Positions 27,745-35,672 of a stretch of 62,862 bases of DNA are shown one piece after another (position 1 is the first letter of the stretch; each line of letters opens with the position of its first letter). The notes under the pieces were generated by a model. The model had not been told where the DNA came from. It saw nothing but the letters and a program-made list of their open reading frames with translations, and made no database searches. The DNA comes from Streptosporangiaceae bacterium (lineage in GTDB: Bacteria > Actinomycetota > Actinomycetes > Streptosporangiales > Streptosporangiaceae). The position numbers and the translations under genes were made by a program. Location: NCBI GenBank assembly GCA_019239975.1, contig JAFAZE010000019.1, positions 1-62,862 of the forward strand, written 5' to 3'.

Positions 27745-27784
27745 GGCCGTCCAGCAGCCGCCACCTGGCGGCTGCTGGACGGCC
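27745..27784. terminator. Perfect 19-base-pair hairpin between convergent genes
   Basis: GGCCGTCCAGCAGCCGCCA (27745-27763) pairs with TGGCGGCTGCTGGACGGCC (27766-27784) across a 2-base loop. No T-run follows. Position between MRKLGK protein 1 and the ABC permease suggests termination, but most of it is also homologous to the sulfotransferase coding sequence. Confidence 0.55.
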
Positions 27785-27840
27785 CCGACGACTTGCCCGT
27801 GACCGGCGCCCGCGGGCAGCAGAGCTCGTTTCAGGCCTGC
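27747..27840 (+). pseudogene. Vestigial fragment of a sulfotransferase gene
   Basis: About 52 bases (27747-27798) match 33264-33316 inside the sulfotransferase gene almost base for base, apart from a small indel. Read in frame they give ATWRLLDGPDDLP, against ATWRLLDGPAELP in the intact protein. Similarity fades after that (GQQSSFQA versus GQFPAEA). No start or further domain is present, so it is a relic of a duplicated sulfotransferase that once followed MRKLGK protein 1. Confidence 0.55.
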
Positions 27841-28682
27841 CTTCGCCTGGCTTTCTCTCTGCGGCGGGCTACGCTCGATCCCGACTCCCGCCGCGCCATC
27901 CGCCGCAGAACGGCGGGTGCCAGCAGGAACCCGATGACCGCCCACCCGCCGAGAACGAAGATCATCTCTGGCTGGCGCCAGGATCCTCCGATCTCGGCAG
28001 CTGACATAGCGTTCGGCAGCAATACCGAACGCATGCCAAGCCCGAGCCAGTAGACCGGGAATTCCTGGGCGGCTCGCTGGAGCCAGCCAGGGAGCGCGGT
28101 GATCGGGTAGAAGATGCCAGAGATTGCCACCAGTCCCATCATGGGCAGCGAGATGATCCCTATGCTCTGAGCATTGCTGAACAGCGCGCCGAGAATCGCG
28201 CCGATCGGCAGAGTGGCCATTAGACCCAGCAGCAGTATTCCGGCCAGCTTCAGCCACGAGAGAAAATCGCGCAAGTGAAGACCGTGGAACAGAAAAGCGG
28301 CGGGAATCAAGATGATGAGCAGGCCCGCAATAGTCATGGCGGCCCGGCTTGTCACCCGGCCGATCAGGTAGCCGAGCATCCCGTTCGGTGTCGCCTTCGC
28401 GCGCAGGAGGGTGCCGTCCTCCCTGTCCATCGTCAGTGCGATGGCAACCCCCAGCAGCCCGGTGAACACCACGTTCATGCCAAGAATGCCGGGGATGGAC
28501 TGGACGCTAAGGGAGAAGTGCGTACCTGGGACTGGTCTCTTGCGCAGTACATAGAGCACAGCCAGCGAGATGCCCCACGGAGACAGCATGCTCCACATCT
28601 CCTGCACGTCAGTGACGCTTTGCCGGAACTCGATCCAGCCGCGCTGTACGCCAATGCGGACTACAGTCGCCCGGGGACTCAT
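27831..28682 (-). CDS. ABC-2 type transporter permease, probable lasso peptide exporter/immunity
   Basis: The 283-residue product has about six hydrophobic segments and the ABC-2/DrrB-like layout: MWSMLSPWGISLAVLYVL, GMNVVFTGLLGVAIALTMDREDGTLLRAKATP (typical cytoplasmic loop), MTIAGLLIILIPAAFLF, GILLLGLMATLPIGAILGALF, IGIISLPMMGLVAISGIFYPITALPGWL, and MIFVLGGWAVIGFLLAPAVLRRM. It overlaps the ATPase gene by four bases (ATGA). It is divergent from the lasso operon and shares its control region, so export of, or resistance to, the lasso peptide is the best guess. Confidence 0.88.
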   Translation of the reverse strand: MSPRATVVRIGVQRGWIEFRQSVTDVQEMWSMLSPWGISLAVLYVLRKRPVPGTHFSLSVQSIPGILGMNVVFTGLLGVAIALTMDREDGTLLRAKATPNGMLGYLIGRVTSRAAMTIAGLLIILIPAAFLFHGLHLRDFLSWLKLAGILLLGLMATLPIGAILGALFSNAQSIGIISLPMMGLVAISGIFYPITALPGWLQRAAQEFPVYWLGLGMRSVLLPNAMSAAEIGGSWRQPEMIFVLGGWAVIGFLLAPAVLRRMARRESGSSVARRREKARRRQA

Positions 28683-29758
28683 GCCGTCACCTTGGTGACC
28701 GGCTTCGCGTGCCGGCGGCGGCCGTTAGGGCGGGCGTGCCTGCCGGGAGTTCGCTTGACATTCCTGGATTCAAACTCTTGTACGATTTTGGTGTAAACGT
28801 CCTCCAGGCTCGCCCTGCGTACCTCCAGGTTATGGATTCCCCGCCCGTATTGCCCGAGAAGCGCGCGCACGTAACTGGTAGCGTCCTCGGCGGAGTGCAC
28901 GTAGTGCAGGCCGTCCTTGCTGAACCGGATCTCCGATCTGCTCGAGACCTGCCGGGCCAGCGTAACCGGGCTGCCGTCCGCTACGACCCTCCCTCCTGCA
29001 AGAATCAGGATCCGGCTGGAAAGCTTCTCCGCCTCGTTCAGGTCGTGCGTAGTGAGCAGGATTGTGGTCTCTCCCCGGTCAGACAGCCGGCGCAGGACAC
29101 CGTGAAAATCCTGTCTGGCCTGTGGGTCGAAGCCAACCGTCGGCTCGTCGAGGAAGAGGATCTCCGGCCTGCCGACCAGGCCGATGGCCACGTCCAGCCT
29201 CCGCCGCTGTCCACCGGACAACTTGGCGATCTTGTCATTCGCCTGTTTGGTCAGCCCCACCAGGGAAATCAACTCATCCGTATTGTAAGGCCTGGTGTGC
29301 TCCGGCGTGCTGTACGAAGCGTAGTAACGACCAAGGTGGGCCAGCAGCTCACCAATTCGCCACTTACCATGATCGCGCCAGGACTGCAATACGATGCCAA
29401 GTCGTGCCCGCCAGCCCTCGTCGCCCTGTTCGGGGTCGGTACCCAGCACCCGCACCTCACCGGCTGAGCGCTTCCGGAAGCCTTCCAGAATCTCGATGGT
29501 GGTTGTTTTGCCTGCCCCGTTCGGGCCGAGCAGGGCCACCACTTCGCCACGGTAGACGCAAAGATTTACTCCGCGCAGCACGTCAACCGGGCCGTAGCGC
29601 ATTCGCAGGCCGGTAGTTTTGATTACCGGCTCGCTCCCGTTTTGATCGGCATCACCGTACTCCGCTGGCAGTGGTGCCGCCAACGCTACCATCTCCCTTC
29701 CGCCAGTCCAGGCAAGCGAGATTATCGCGCTCACCGGCATTCTTTGCGGCCGCAGCAC
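28679..29758 (-). CDS. ABC transporter ATPase, probable lasso peptide exporter/immunity
   Basis: The protein is up to 359 residues. It carries Walker A LLGPNGAGKTTTIEI, Q-loop VLQSW, signature LSGGQRRRLDVAIGL, Walker B ILFLDEPTVGFDP and switch His TTHDLNEAE. The C-terminal part is the DrrA-like accessory domain. The start is uncertain: GTG 29758, ATG 29740 or ATG 29692; the last has GGAAGGGAG directly before it and removes a leader that does not fit the family. It pairs with the permease, overlapping by four bases. Confidence 0.9.
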   Translation of the reverse strand: MLRPQRMPVSAIISLAWTGGREMVALAAPLPAEYGDADQNGSEPVIKTTGLRMRYGPVDVLRGVNLCVYRGEVVALLGPNGAGKTTTIEILEGFRKRSAGEVRVLGTDPEQGDEGWRARLGIVLQSWRDHGKWRIGELLAHLGRYYASYSTPEHTRPYNTDELISLVGLTKQANDKIAKLSGGQRRRLDVAIGLVGRPEILFLDEPTVGFDPQARQDFHGVLRRLSDRGETTILLTTHDLNEAEKLSSRILILAGGRVVADGSPVTLARQVSSRSEIRFSKDGLHYVHSAEDATSYVRALLGQYGRGIHNLEVRRASLEDVYTKIVQEFESRNVKRTPGRHARPNGRRRHAKPVTKVTA

Positions 29759-29850
29759 AATGCTACACTGTGGATGCGTGCCGAATTAGCGCTTTTTGGT
29801 TCTGACATTTTGATTTGCCCAGCACATGGCAAGCGAAATAAAAGAACGCG

Positions 29851-29861
29851 GCTGGACAATA
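29851..29861 (+). promoter_or_regulatory. GCTGGACAATA box in the lasso/ABC intergenic region
   Basis: The 11-base word GCTGGACAATA occurs here and at 37178-37188, with CTGGACAATAAA again at 37275-37286, upstream of the XRE-pseudokinase regulator. In GC-rich DNA such a word is unlikely to repeat by chance. It lies 107 bases before the lasso precursor start. Confidence 0.45.
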
Positions 29862-29900
29862 TTGAAAACATATGGTCAAAAATGTGACCGGGGTGGTTGC

Positions 29901-29961
29901 TTGACATCCTTGACGCGACCGCGGGGGGATGCCTCTATTGTATTGAGCGCTGAAAGGAGGT
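29901..29961 (+). promoter_or_regulatory. Probable promoter and ribosome site of the lasso operon
   Basis: TTGACA (29901-29906) and TTGACG (29910-29915) are -35-like, and TATTGT (29936-29941) is a possible -10, though the spacing is not ideal. GAAAGGAGGTGG (29952-29963) is a strong ribosome site for the GTG at 29968. Confidence 0.5.
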
Positions 29962-29967
29962 GGAAAC

Positions 29968-30084
29968 GTGAAGATGGCTTACGAACCGCCAAGGTTGCGG
30001 GAAATGGGTTCGTTCCGCAAGGTCACCAGATTCGGTCTTCTCGGCAAGGCTGACTGGCTGGGCTGGCGGGTCTGGTGGCAGTAA
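29968..30084 (+). CDS. Lasso peptide precursor
   Basis: The 38-residue product has a leader with the lasso-recognition pattern YEPPRLREMGSF (Tyr-x-x-Pro...Gly-x-Phe) and a Thr at position 20. Placing that Thr at the usual -2 gives the core FGLLGKADWLGWRVWWQ (residues 22-38). A bond from Phe1 to Asp8 would form an eight-residue ring with a nine-residue tail carrying three more Trp residues. The alternative, Gly1 to Asp7, is a seven-residue ring with Thr at -3. The gene starts at a GTG with AAAGGAGG upstream. The stop lies 86 bases before the cyclase start. The core is not one I recognise. Confidence 0.85.
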   Translation: MKMAYEPPRLREMGSFRKVTRFGLLGKADWLGWRVWWQ

Positions 30085-30170
30085 TCCGCTTCTCTTCAGG
30101 CGGCGGCCGGCGGAAATCGTCGGCTGCCGCCCTCAGTAGCTCATGCCGAGACACGTCGTGGGAGGTAGCT

Positions 30171-32006
30171 GTGCGGCAACGGAAGCCGTATTCTCTGGAT
30201 GCCCGGCGGCAATGGTTTGCGGTCGTTCCTGATACAGACAACGGCCGGATAGCGATTGAGCGAATCACTGGCCAGGCCGCGCATATAATCCCCTACAGCT
30301 CGGGTCGCCCCTGGATTGCTGGCGAATGGCCCGATGAGACTGTACAGGTGATTTCAGGGCCTGCCGGGCGTGTGGCGGTCATCGGCCAGTATGCGGCCCA
30401 GTCCGAAGCCTTGCGCAACTGGTCTGCGCGACTGCGCAGCACGGAGGATCTTGATTCTGCCACAGGCTCGCTGCCAGGCAGTTACCATGTAGTCGCGGAC
30501 TTTTCGGGCCGGATAAGGATCCGGGGAACTATTTCCGGTCTGCGTCGCGTGCACTATTGCCGCCATGATGGGGCTACGATCGCCTCTGACCGGGCCGACG
30601 TGCTGGCGGATCTCACCGGCCGTCAGATCAATGAGCGTGAACTCGCTCTCCGCCTGGTTGATCCGGTCGTGCCGCATCCGCTGGGCGACAACAGTGTATG
30701 GCGCGGAGTCCGCACAGTTCCGGCCGACCACGATCTCGAAATCGACGCAGCGGGTACGCACCGGGAACTCCGGCGATGGCGTCCGCCCGAGCCTCACCTC
30801 CCCCTTACCGAGGCTGCGGTCCGAGTCCGTTCCGCGCTCGCCGGAGCGGTCGCAGCCAGGACAGCGGACGGCGGCATAATCGGCTGTGACCTGTCAGGGG
30901 GCCTGGACTCCACATCGCTGTGCTTCCTCGCTGCCGCCAGTGAGGCCAAGGTCCTGGCCTATACCGGACTTTCCTCGGATCCAGCCGACGACGATATCCA
31001 GTGGGCAAGGCTCGCCGCGGCCAGAATGCCGGGCATCGAGCACGAAATCGTACCAGCGGATGAAATCGCTCCGCACTATTCCGGTCTGACTGAGCCCGCG
31101 GAACCGTTCGACGAGCCCTGCCTGCCGATCGCTGAGCGGGCAAGGCTGCGGGCGATGCTGCGTCGGCCGTGTGAGCGGGGGGTGCGGATCTATCTGGCGG
31201 GTTTCGGCGGCGACGAACTGGCCAGCGGATCGTCGTGTCACCTGAGCGGATTGCTGTGGCGCCGTCCCTGGACGGCCGCCACTCAGATGTGCGCCTACCG
31301 GGCGATGTTCCGCTGGTCCTGGAGGGCAAGTCTCCGCACGATTACCCGGAGCCGATCGTACGCGTCATGGTTCCGCACGCTGACTCTGCATCCCGCGCAG
31401 CCGGCCGACCCGCGTGAGACTGTGCTGGTCGAGTGGGGATATCCGGCGGCCTTGCCGCCATGGATGCCCCCGGACGCGGTCGCGCTTGTCAGGGAAACGG
31501 TGCGGGCTGCGGCGCGCGACGCTGCCCCGCTCGCTCCGGACCGGAGCCAGCACTACCACCTGACCTGCCTGCGCGCGGGTGCCCGGATAGTCGCCCAGTT
31601 CGGGCAGATAGCTTCCCAAGCCGGCACGGTACTGGCCGCTCCGTTCTACGACGATGCCGTGGTGGAGGCGTTCCTCTCAGCTCTTCCGCACGAACGCGCG
31701 ACGCCATGGCACTACAAACCGCTCCTCACCTCCGCCATGCGGGGAATCGTGCCGGCCGAGAGCCTCGCCCGCGTTACCAAGGGCGGAAGCCCGGTACATG
31801 AGATCACCGGCCGCAGAACTCACTGGAGAGCGCTGTCGGCTCTGTGGGAAGACCCGTGGCTGGCGCGGCTCGGCCTCGTCGACGCCGCTCAGCTTCGCGC
31901 GGCATTCAATGACTCCCAACGGCTCGATGACCTGCAAGGCACCTTCCACCGCACCCTGTCGGCCGAGTTGTGGCTGCGCGATGTGGCGGCGCGGAGTGGC
32001 CAGTGA
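30171..32006 (+). CDS. Lasso cyclase (asparagine synthetase-like)
   Basis: This 611-residue ATP-dependent enzyme adenylates the Asp side chain of the precursor and closes the macrolactam. The N-terminal glutaminase-like domain (about 1-190) lacks the catalytic N-terminal Cys, as in lasso cyclases. The synthetase domain contains GCDLSGGLDSTSLCFLA at about 238-254 with the PP-loop SGGLDS, then FDEPCLPIAERARLR, IYLAGFGGDELASGS and APFYDDAVVEAFLSALPHERATPWHYKPLL. The GTG at 30171 was chosen for the GGGAGG five bases upstream; the frame runs back to 30075 into the precursor. It overlaps the next gene by one base. Confidence 0.95.
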   Translation: MRQRKPYSLDARRQWFAVVPDTDNGRIAIERITGQAAHIIPYSSGRPWIAGEWPDETVQVISGPAGRVAVIGQYAAQSEALRNWSARLRSTEDLDSATGSLPGSYHVVADFSGRIRIRGTISGLRRVHYCRHDGATIASDRADVLADLTGRQINERELALRLVDPVVPHPLGDNSVWRGVRTVPADHDLEIDAAGTHRELRRWRPPEPHLPLTEAAVRVRSALAGAVAARTADGGIIGCDLSGGLDSTSLCFLAAASEAKVLAYTGLSSDPADDDIQWARLAAARMPGIEHEIVPADEIAPHYSGLTEPAEPFDEPCLPIAERARLRAMLRRPCERGVRIYLAGFGGDELASGSSCHLSGLLWRRPWTAATQMCAYRAMFRWSWRASLRTITRSRSYASWFRTLTLHPAQPADPRETVLVEWGYPAALPPWMPPDAVALVRETVRAAARDAAPLAPDRSQHYHLTCLRAGARIVAQFGQIASQAGTVLAAPFYDDAVVEAFLSALPHERATPWHYKPLLTSAMRGIVPAESLARVTKGGSPVHEITGRRTHWRALSALWEDPWLARLGLVDAAQLRAAFNDSQRLDDLQGTFHRTLSAELWLRDVAARSGQ

Positions 32007-32263
32007 TGATCAACCTGGCCGGCAGCGTCGCCTTCACCGAGACCGAGTATGGCGGGGTCCTGCTCGACGAGCGGGCGGGCCGGTACTGGCAGCTCAATGG
32101 CGTCGGGACTCTGGCGCTGAAAACAATGCTCAGCGGCGGTGACACGAGCACCGCCACCGCGGCGGTGTGCGAGCGTTATGACGCCGCACCGGAAACCGCC
32201 CGGATGGACATCGCCGCACTGGTGGCTGAGCTGCGGGAAGCAAGGCTAATCATCGAGGTGTGA
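32006..32263 (+). CDS. Lasso RRE protein (B1, PqqD family)
   Basis: The 85-residue product is a PqqD-like RiPP recognition element: GSVAFTETEYGGVLLDERAGRYWQLNGVGTLAL, then a winged-helix pattern to LVAELREARLIIEV. It binds the leader peptide and presents it to the peptidase. It starts in a TGATG overlap with the cyclase; a GTG at 32003 is equally possible. Its stop overlaps the B2 start by one base, so the two halves of the split B protein are coupled. Confidence 0.92.
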   Translation: MINLAGSVAFTETEYGGVLLDERAGRYWQLNGVGTLALKTMLSGGDTSTATAAVCERYDAAPETARMDIAALVAELREARLIIEV

Positions 32264-32712
32264 TGGCATCGATCCAGCGTGTTCCCCGGCCCGGTCTACG
32301 GCTTGGAGTACGGCGACGGGCCGCCGCCACGGCGGCAGTGCTGGTAGCTCGCCTGCTGTCGCGCATGCCGCCACGCACCCTGCGGCGCGTACTGGGCCGG
32401 CTGAGCCGGTCGGCCCGGCCCGCCACCCGCGCCGAAGCCACCGCGGCCCGCGACGCCGTCAACACGGTTAGCCTGGCCTGCCGAGCCGTGGAAGGCTGTC
32501 TGCTCCGGTCACTCGCAACCGCTGTGCTATGCCGGATCTGGGGTGCCTGGCCAACCTGGAGAACGGGCGTCCGCCGGCTCCCGCCCTTCGACGCACATGC
32601 CTGGGTTGAGGTGGGCGGGAACATGATCGGTGAGCCGTACCCGGCGGACTACTTTAAGCCGCTCATCACGATCGACGTCCCGGGGCGATGCTCCCGGCGG
32701 TCGCGGTCGTGA
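32263..32712 (+). CDS. Lasso leader peptidase (B2, transglutaminase-like)
   Basis: This 149-residue cysteine protease removes the leader. The catalytic Cys is in ACRAVEGCLLRSLATAVLCRIWG (Cys79), with the His in FDAHAWVEVGG (His112), as in the family. The N-terminal 60 residues are basic and helical. It starts at an ATG overlapping the end of the RRE gene. No isopeptidase follows. About 345 bases later the next transcription unit begins with its own promoter. Confidence 0.93.
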   Translation: MASIQRVPRPGLRLGVRRRAAATAAVLVARLLSRMPPRTLRRVLGRLSRSARPATRAEATAARDAVNTVSLACRAVEGCLLRSLATAVLCRIWGAWPTWRTGVRRLPPFDAHAWVEVGGNMIGEPYPADYFKPLITIDVPGRCSRRSRS

Positions 32713-32805
32713 CGTCCTGACCGGAATTCCCGCTGACCTGATGTTCGCGCGAACGCTGCTCTGCTGAACAAGGATTCTTGAATAAACACCCGGCGTTCGG
32801 TCGTA

Positions 32806-32905
32806 TAGTTGATCAGCTTGGTAACCGCCGATTGCCTGCTAATGATTTCAAACCGCAGATATCAGCCCGGGCCGAGCGGGTAACTGAGTAGTGTCGTGGC
32901 CGAAA
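32806..32905 (+). promoter_or_regulatory. Promoter with shared boxes, unit B (sulfotransferases)
   Basis: TAGTTGATCAG at 32806-32816 and TAGTGTCGTGGCCGAAA at 32889-32905 match the boxes before the two MRKLGK genes. CTGAGTAG (32884-32891) is identical to unit A. TAGTGT could be the -10 element. Confidence 0.5.
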
Positions 32906-32920
32906 GGCTCCCGGCCGTCG

Positions 32921-32969
32921 CCTAAGCCCGTCACCTAAGCCCGTCACCTAAGCCCGTCACCTAAGCCCG
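32921..32969 (+). repeat. 13-base tandem repeat in the leader of the sulfotransferase operon
   Basis: CCTAAGCCCGTCA is repeated three times and then cut short (3.8 copies) between the promoter boxes and the start codon. It could modulate spacing or bind a regulator. Confidence 0.85.
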
Positions 32970-33056
32970 GCGCATCAGTCGGATATAAGCGACGGCCGCC
33001 TTTCAGATCTAATTCCGCCTCGGCATGCAGAATTTCGTATGCGTGAAAGGAGTGCC

Positions 33057-34535
33057 ATGTCAGCTCAGTCTTCTACTTCTGTATCAGAACCCGCTATCAC
33101 AGTGGCGAGTGACGCTGGTGAGAGAGCCGGCGGCCTGGTCCTTGATGAGCCGGTTGTGATTCTCACTGCCGCGCGTTCGGGGTCGACCCTGCTGCGGTTC
33201 CTCCTTGACGCGCATCCGGTGCTGGCCTGCCCGCCGGAGACGAATCTGGTGAAAACGACCGTCCAGCTCGCCGCCACCTGGCGGCTGCTGGACGGCCCCG
33301 CCGAGCTGCCCGCGGCTGAGGATCAGGCGCAGGGCCAGTTCCCTGCCGAGGCGATAGCGGCAGCCCGCTCGATGCTGGACGGGATGTTCGCGCGGTACCT
33401 GACCCGGCGCGGCAAGCTCCGCTGGTGTGAGAAGTCGCTGGGCACAGCCATCGTCGCCGAGGCGTTCCGCGCGATCTACCCGAAAACCAGGTTCGTGTGC
33501 CTTTACCGGCACTGCATGGACATGGTCGCCTCCGGCGTGGAGGCCTGTCCCTGGGGAGTAGCCGGATACGGCTTCGACCCGTATGTGAGCAACAGCCCGG
33601 GCAACAATGCCGCCGCGCTTGTGCACTACTGGGCCGACCACACCGCAGCGATGCTGGAGTTCGAGGAAGCCAACCCGGATGCCTGCCTGCGGGTGCACTA
33701 CGAGGATCTGGTCGCCGACCCGGGGACGGCCGCCGCGAGAATCTTCTCCTTTGCCGGAGTGCCTGAGGTGCCCGACATCGGCAAACTGTGCTTCGCCGTC
33801 GGTCATGAGCGGAACGGGCCAGGGGACTACAAGATCTGGGCAACGGGCCGGGTCAGCGCAAATTCTGTTGGCCGGGGTGTGCACGTGCCGGTGGGCGTGA
33901 TCCCCGCGCCGCTGCTTGGCGTGGTCAACGAACTGCTGGGCAAGCTGGGTTACGCCACCGTGGGGGAGGGCTGGAACCAGCAGGGCGCCAGGTCCGTGCC
34001 GCGACCACACCGGCCTGCGGCGGACGAGGGCGCCGCCGGTGCTGGCGCGCCCGCCGGGACGGCGGATGCGTGCGAGCGCGCCGGGACGGCGGGCGGCGGG
34101 GGAACAGCCGGGTCCGGCGATGCGCGGCCCGCGGCACCCGATCCGGAGCTCGATGCCCTGGATACGCTGCTGACCGCACGGATCGAGGCGAGCATGAGCA
34201 CGCACGTCACGAACCGGCCGAGGCAGCCGGGAAGTATCGTGTTCATCGCGCATTCGGCGAACGGGACGGCACATGAACGCACCTGGCACCTCGACCTGGA
34301 GGAAGGCGTCCTGACGAGGCGAGCCGATACAGCCGCCGAAGACGCGTGGCGGATCATCGGCGACAGTCAGGCGTGGCGGTCGGTGCTGGACGGCGAGATC
34401 AACCTGGGCGTGGCGCTACGCCGGGGTGAACTCCGCTGCGGGAAGGTTCCCGAGGCCAATGGCCTGCGCGAGGACACGTGCCTGACGATCCTCACCCATG
34501 CCCTCGGGCTGACCCATCTGCCGGCTGCCGGATAG
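33057..34535 (+). CDS. Sulfotransferase fused to a C-terminal SCP2-like domain
   Basis: The 492-residue product has a sulfotransferase domain with the PAPS 5'-phosphosulfate loop TAARSGSTLLRFLLDAHP (about residues 38-55), WCEKSLG and the 3'-phosphate region FVCLYRHCMDMVASGVEA, then HYEDLVADP near 220. A Gly/Ala/Pro-rich linker (about 320-370) leads to a C-terminal domain (380-492) with GTAHERTWHLDLEEG and WRSVLDGEINLGVALRRGELRCG, resembling SCP2 sterol-carrier modules. GAAAGGAG precedes the ATG. A lipid or sterol-like sulfate acceptor is suggested by the fusion, not shown. Confidence 0.82.
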   Translation: MSAQSSTSVSEPAITVASDAGERAGGLVLDEPVVILTAARSGSTLLRFLLDAHPVLACPPETNLVKTTVQLAATWRLLDGPAELPAAEDQAQGQFPAEAIAAARSMLDGMFARYLTRRGKLRWCEKSLGTAIVAEAFRAIYPKTRFVCLYRHCMDMVASGVEACPWGVAGYGFDPYVSNSPGNNAAALVHYWADHTAAMLEFEEANPDACLRVHYEDLVADPGTAAARIFSFAGVPEVPDIGKLCFAVGHERNGPGDYKIWATGRVSANSVGRGVHVPVGVIPAPLLGVVNELLGKLGYATVGEGWNQQGARSVPRPHRPAADEGAAGAGAPAGTADACERAGTAGGGGTAGSGDARPAAPDPELDALDTLLTARIEASMSTHVTNRPRQPGSIVFIAHSANGTAHERTWHLDLEEGVLTRRADTAAEDAWRIIGDSQAWRSVLDGEINLGVALRRGELRCGKVPEANGLREDTCLTILTHALGLTHLPAAG

Positions 34536-34553
34536 CGGATAACGGGAGCTCTC

Positions 34554-35444
34554 ATGGCCAAGATCACTTCCACGGGCCGGGCGCTCGCGCGGACATCCGC
34601 CGAGGCGACGACCACCCCGTCGCGGTGGCGCGTGGGTGACCCGGTGCTCGTGCTGACCTACGCCCATTCCGGGGTGGCGCGCCTGCGCCGGCTTCTCGGC
34701 GCACACCCTGACCTGGCTTGCCTGTCCGGAGTGGGAATAGCGCACCTGTGTGATCAGGTGCTGAATTCCCTGGGCCGGCTGGGGCCTTCGGTAGGCCGGT
34801 CCGCTGATGGCGTTCCGTCCGCCCTGGCGGTGGCCGCGACCAAATCTATGATCAATACCGTGGTGGGCGCCGACTTGGTGCGCAGCGGTAAGACTCGCTG
34901 GTGCGACACTACCCCAGGGGCGGCACCTGCCGTGGACGCGTTCTTGCGCTGCTATCCCGAAACGACGTTCATCAGCCTCCACCGGCATTGTGCCTCGATG
35001 ATCTCCGCCGCCCTGAGCGCCAGCCCGTGGGGTCTGAGCAACCCGGGATTCGCCCCGTTCGCGGCCACTCACCCCGCCAACAACGTGGCAGCCCTGGCCA
35101 TGTACTGGGCGGCACACACCGAGGCCATACTGACCGAAGAAGCCGCCCACCCCGACGACTGCCACCGCCTGCGCTACGAGGATCTCACCGCACGCCCCGG
35201 CAAGACAGCCAGCGAGATCTACGCCTTCCTCGGCCTGGATCAGATGAGCCACATCTTTCCGGCCCATGGCCTGTTTCCGGCCCATGGCCCGGGGGAGAAC
35301 GGCGCGGACGCAACCGGCACGGTCGCTGAGGCCACTGACGATGGCAGGCAAGTTCCCGCTGACATGCTGGGACCCGGTCTGCTCACGATGGTCAATGACC
35401 TGCTCAGCGAGCTCGGGTATCCGCCGATACAGCCCGCCGAATGA
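34554..35444 (+). CDS. Second sulfotransferase-like protein with degenerate PAPS loop
   Basis: The 296-residue product is a paralogue of the preceding protein without the SCP2-like part: FISLHRHCASMISAALSASPWGLSNPGF and RLRYEDLTARPGKTASEIYAFLG match it closely. The PAPS loop reads TYAHSGVARLRRLLGAHP instead of RSGSTLL, so the key basic residue and Ser/Thr pattern are altered, and catalysis is doubtful. It may form a heterodimer with its partner. GGGAG precedes the ATG and the gap to the first gene is 18 bases, so they form an operon. Confidence 0.75.
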   Translation: MAKITSTGRALARTSAEATTTPSRWRVGDPVLVLTYAHSGVARLRRLLGAHPDLACLSGVGIAHLCDQVLNSLGRLGPSVGRSADGVPSALAVAATKSMINTVVGADLVRSGKTRWCDTTPGAAPAVDAFLRCYPETTFISLHRHCASMISAALSASPWGLSNPGFAPFAATHPANNVAALAMYWAAHTEAILTEEAAHPDDCHRLRYEDLTARPGKTASEIYAFLGLDQMSHIFPAHGLFPAHGPGENGADATGTVAEATDDGRQVPADMLGPGLLTMVNDLLSELGYPPIQPAE

Positions 35445-35508
35445 GCTAACGGCGGACGGGCCCGCGGCGAAGTGGAGCACGCAAGCGCCAGAGCAATCCT
35501 GGCTCGAA

Positions 35509-35606
35509 TAGTTGATTGTGCTGGGCTGGCTAATTGTCGCCCGTTGTTCCTGGGCGGCGTTTAACGCTGCCGGACAATTCCAGAGCCGATAGTGTTATTG
35601 CCGAGA
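35509..35606 (+). promoter_or_regulatory. Promoter with shared boxes, unit C (MRKLGK protein 2)
   Basis: TAGTTGATTG at 35509-35518 is identical to unit A, and TAGTGTTATTGCCGAGA at 35590-35606 differs from it at four positions. The 91-base spacing from the start of the first box to the end of the gap differs from units A and B. TAGTGT is -10-like. Confidence 0.5.
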
Positions 35607-35672
35607 AAATCTGATCCGCAACCGGAATCAGGCTGCATTGTCGACATCGAGGACGTCTGGAGGAACCGTGTC

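Noticed and set aside
30075..30170. Upstream extension of the lasso cyclase into the precursor
   Set aside because: The GGGAGG before GTG 30171 and the family N-terminus favour the shorter start.
32921..32969. CRISPR-like array
   Set aside because: The 13-base units are adjacent with no spacers and no cas genes are present.
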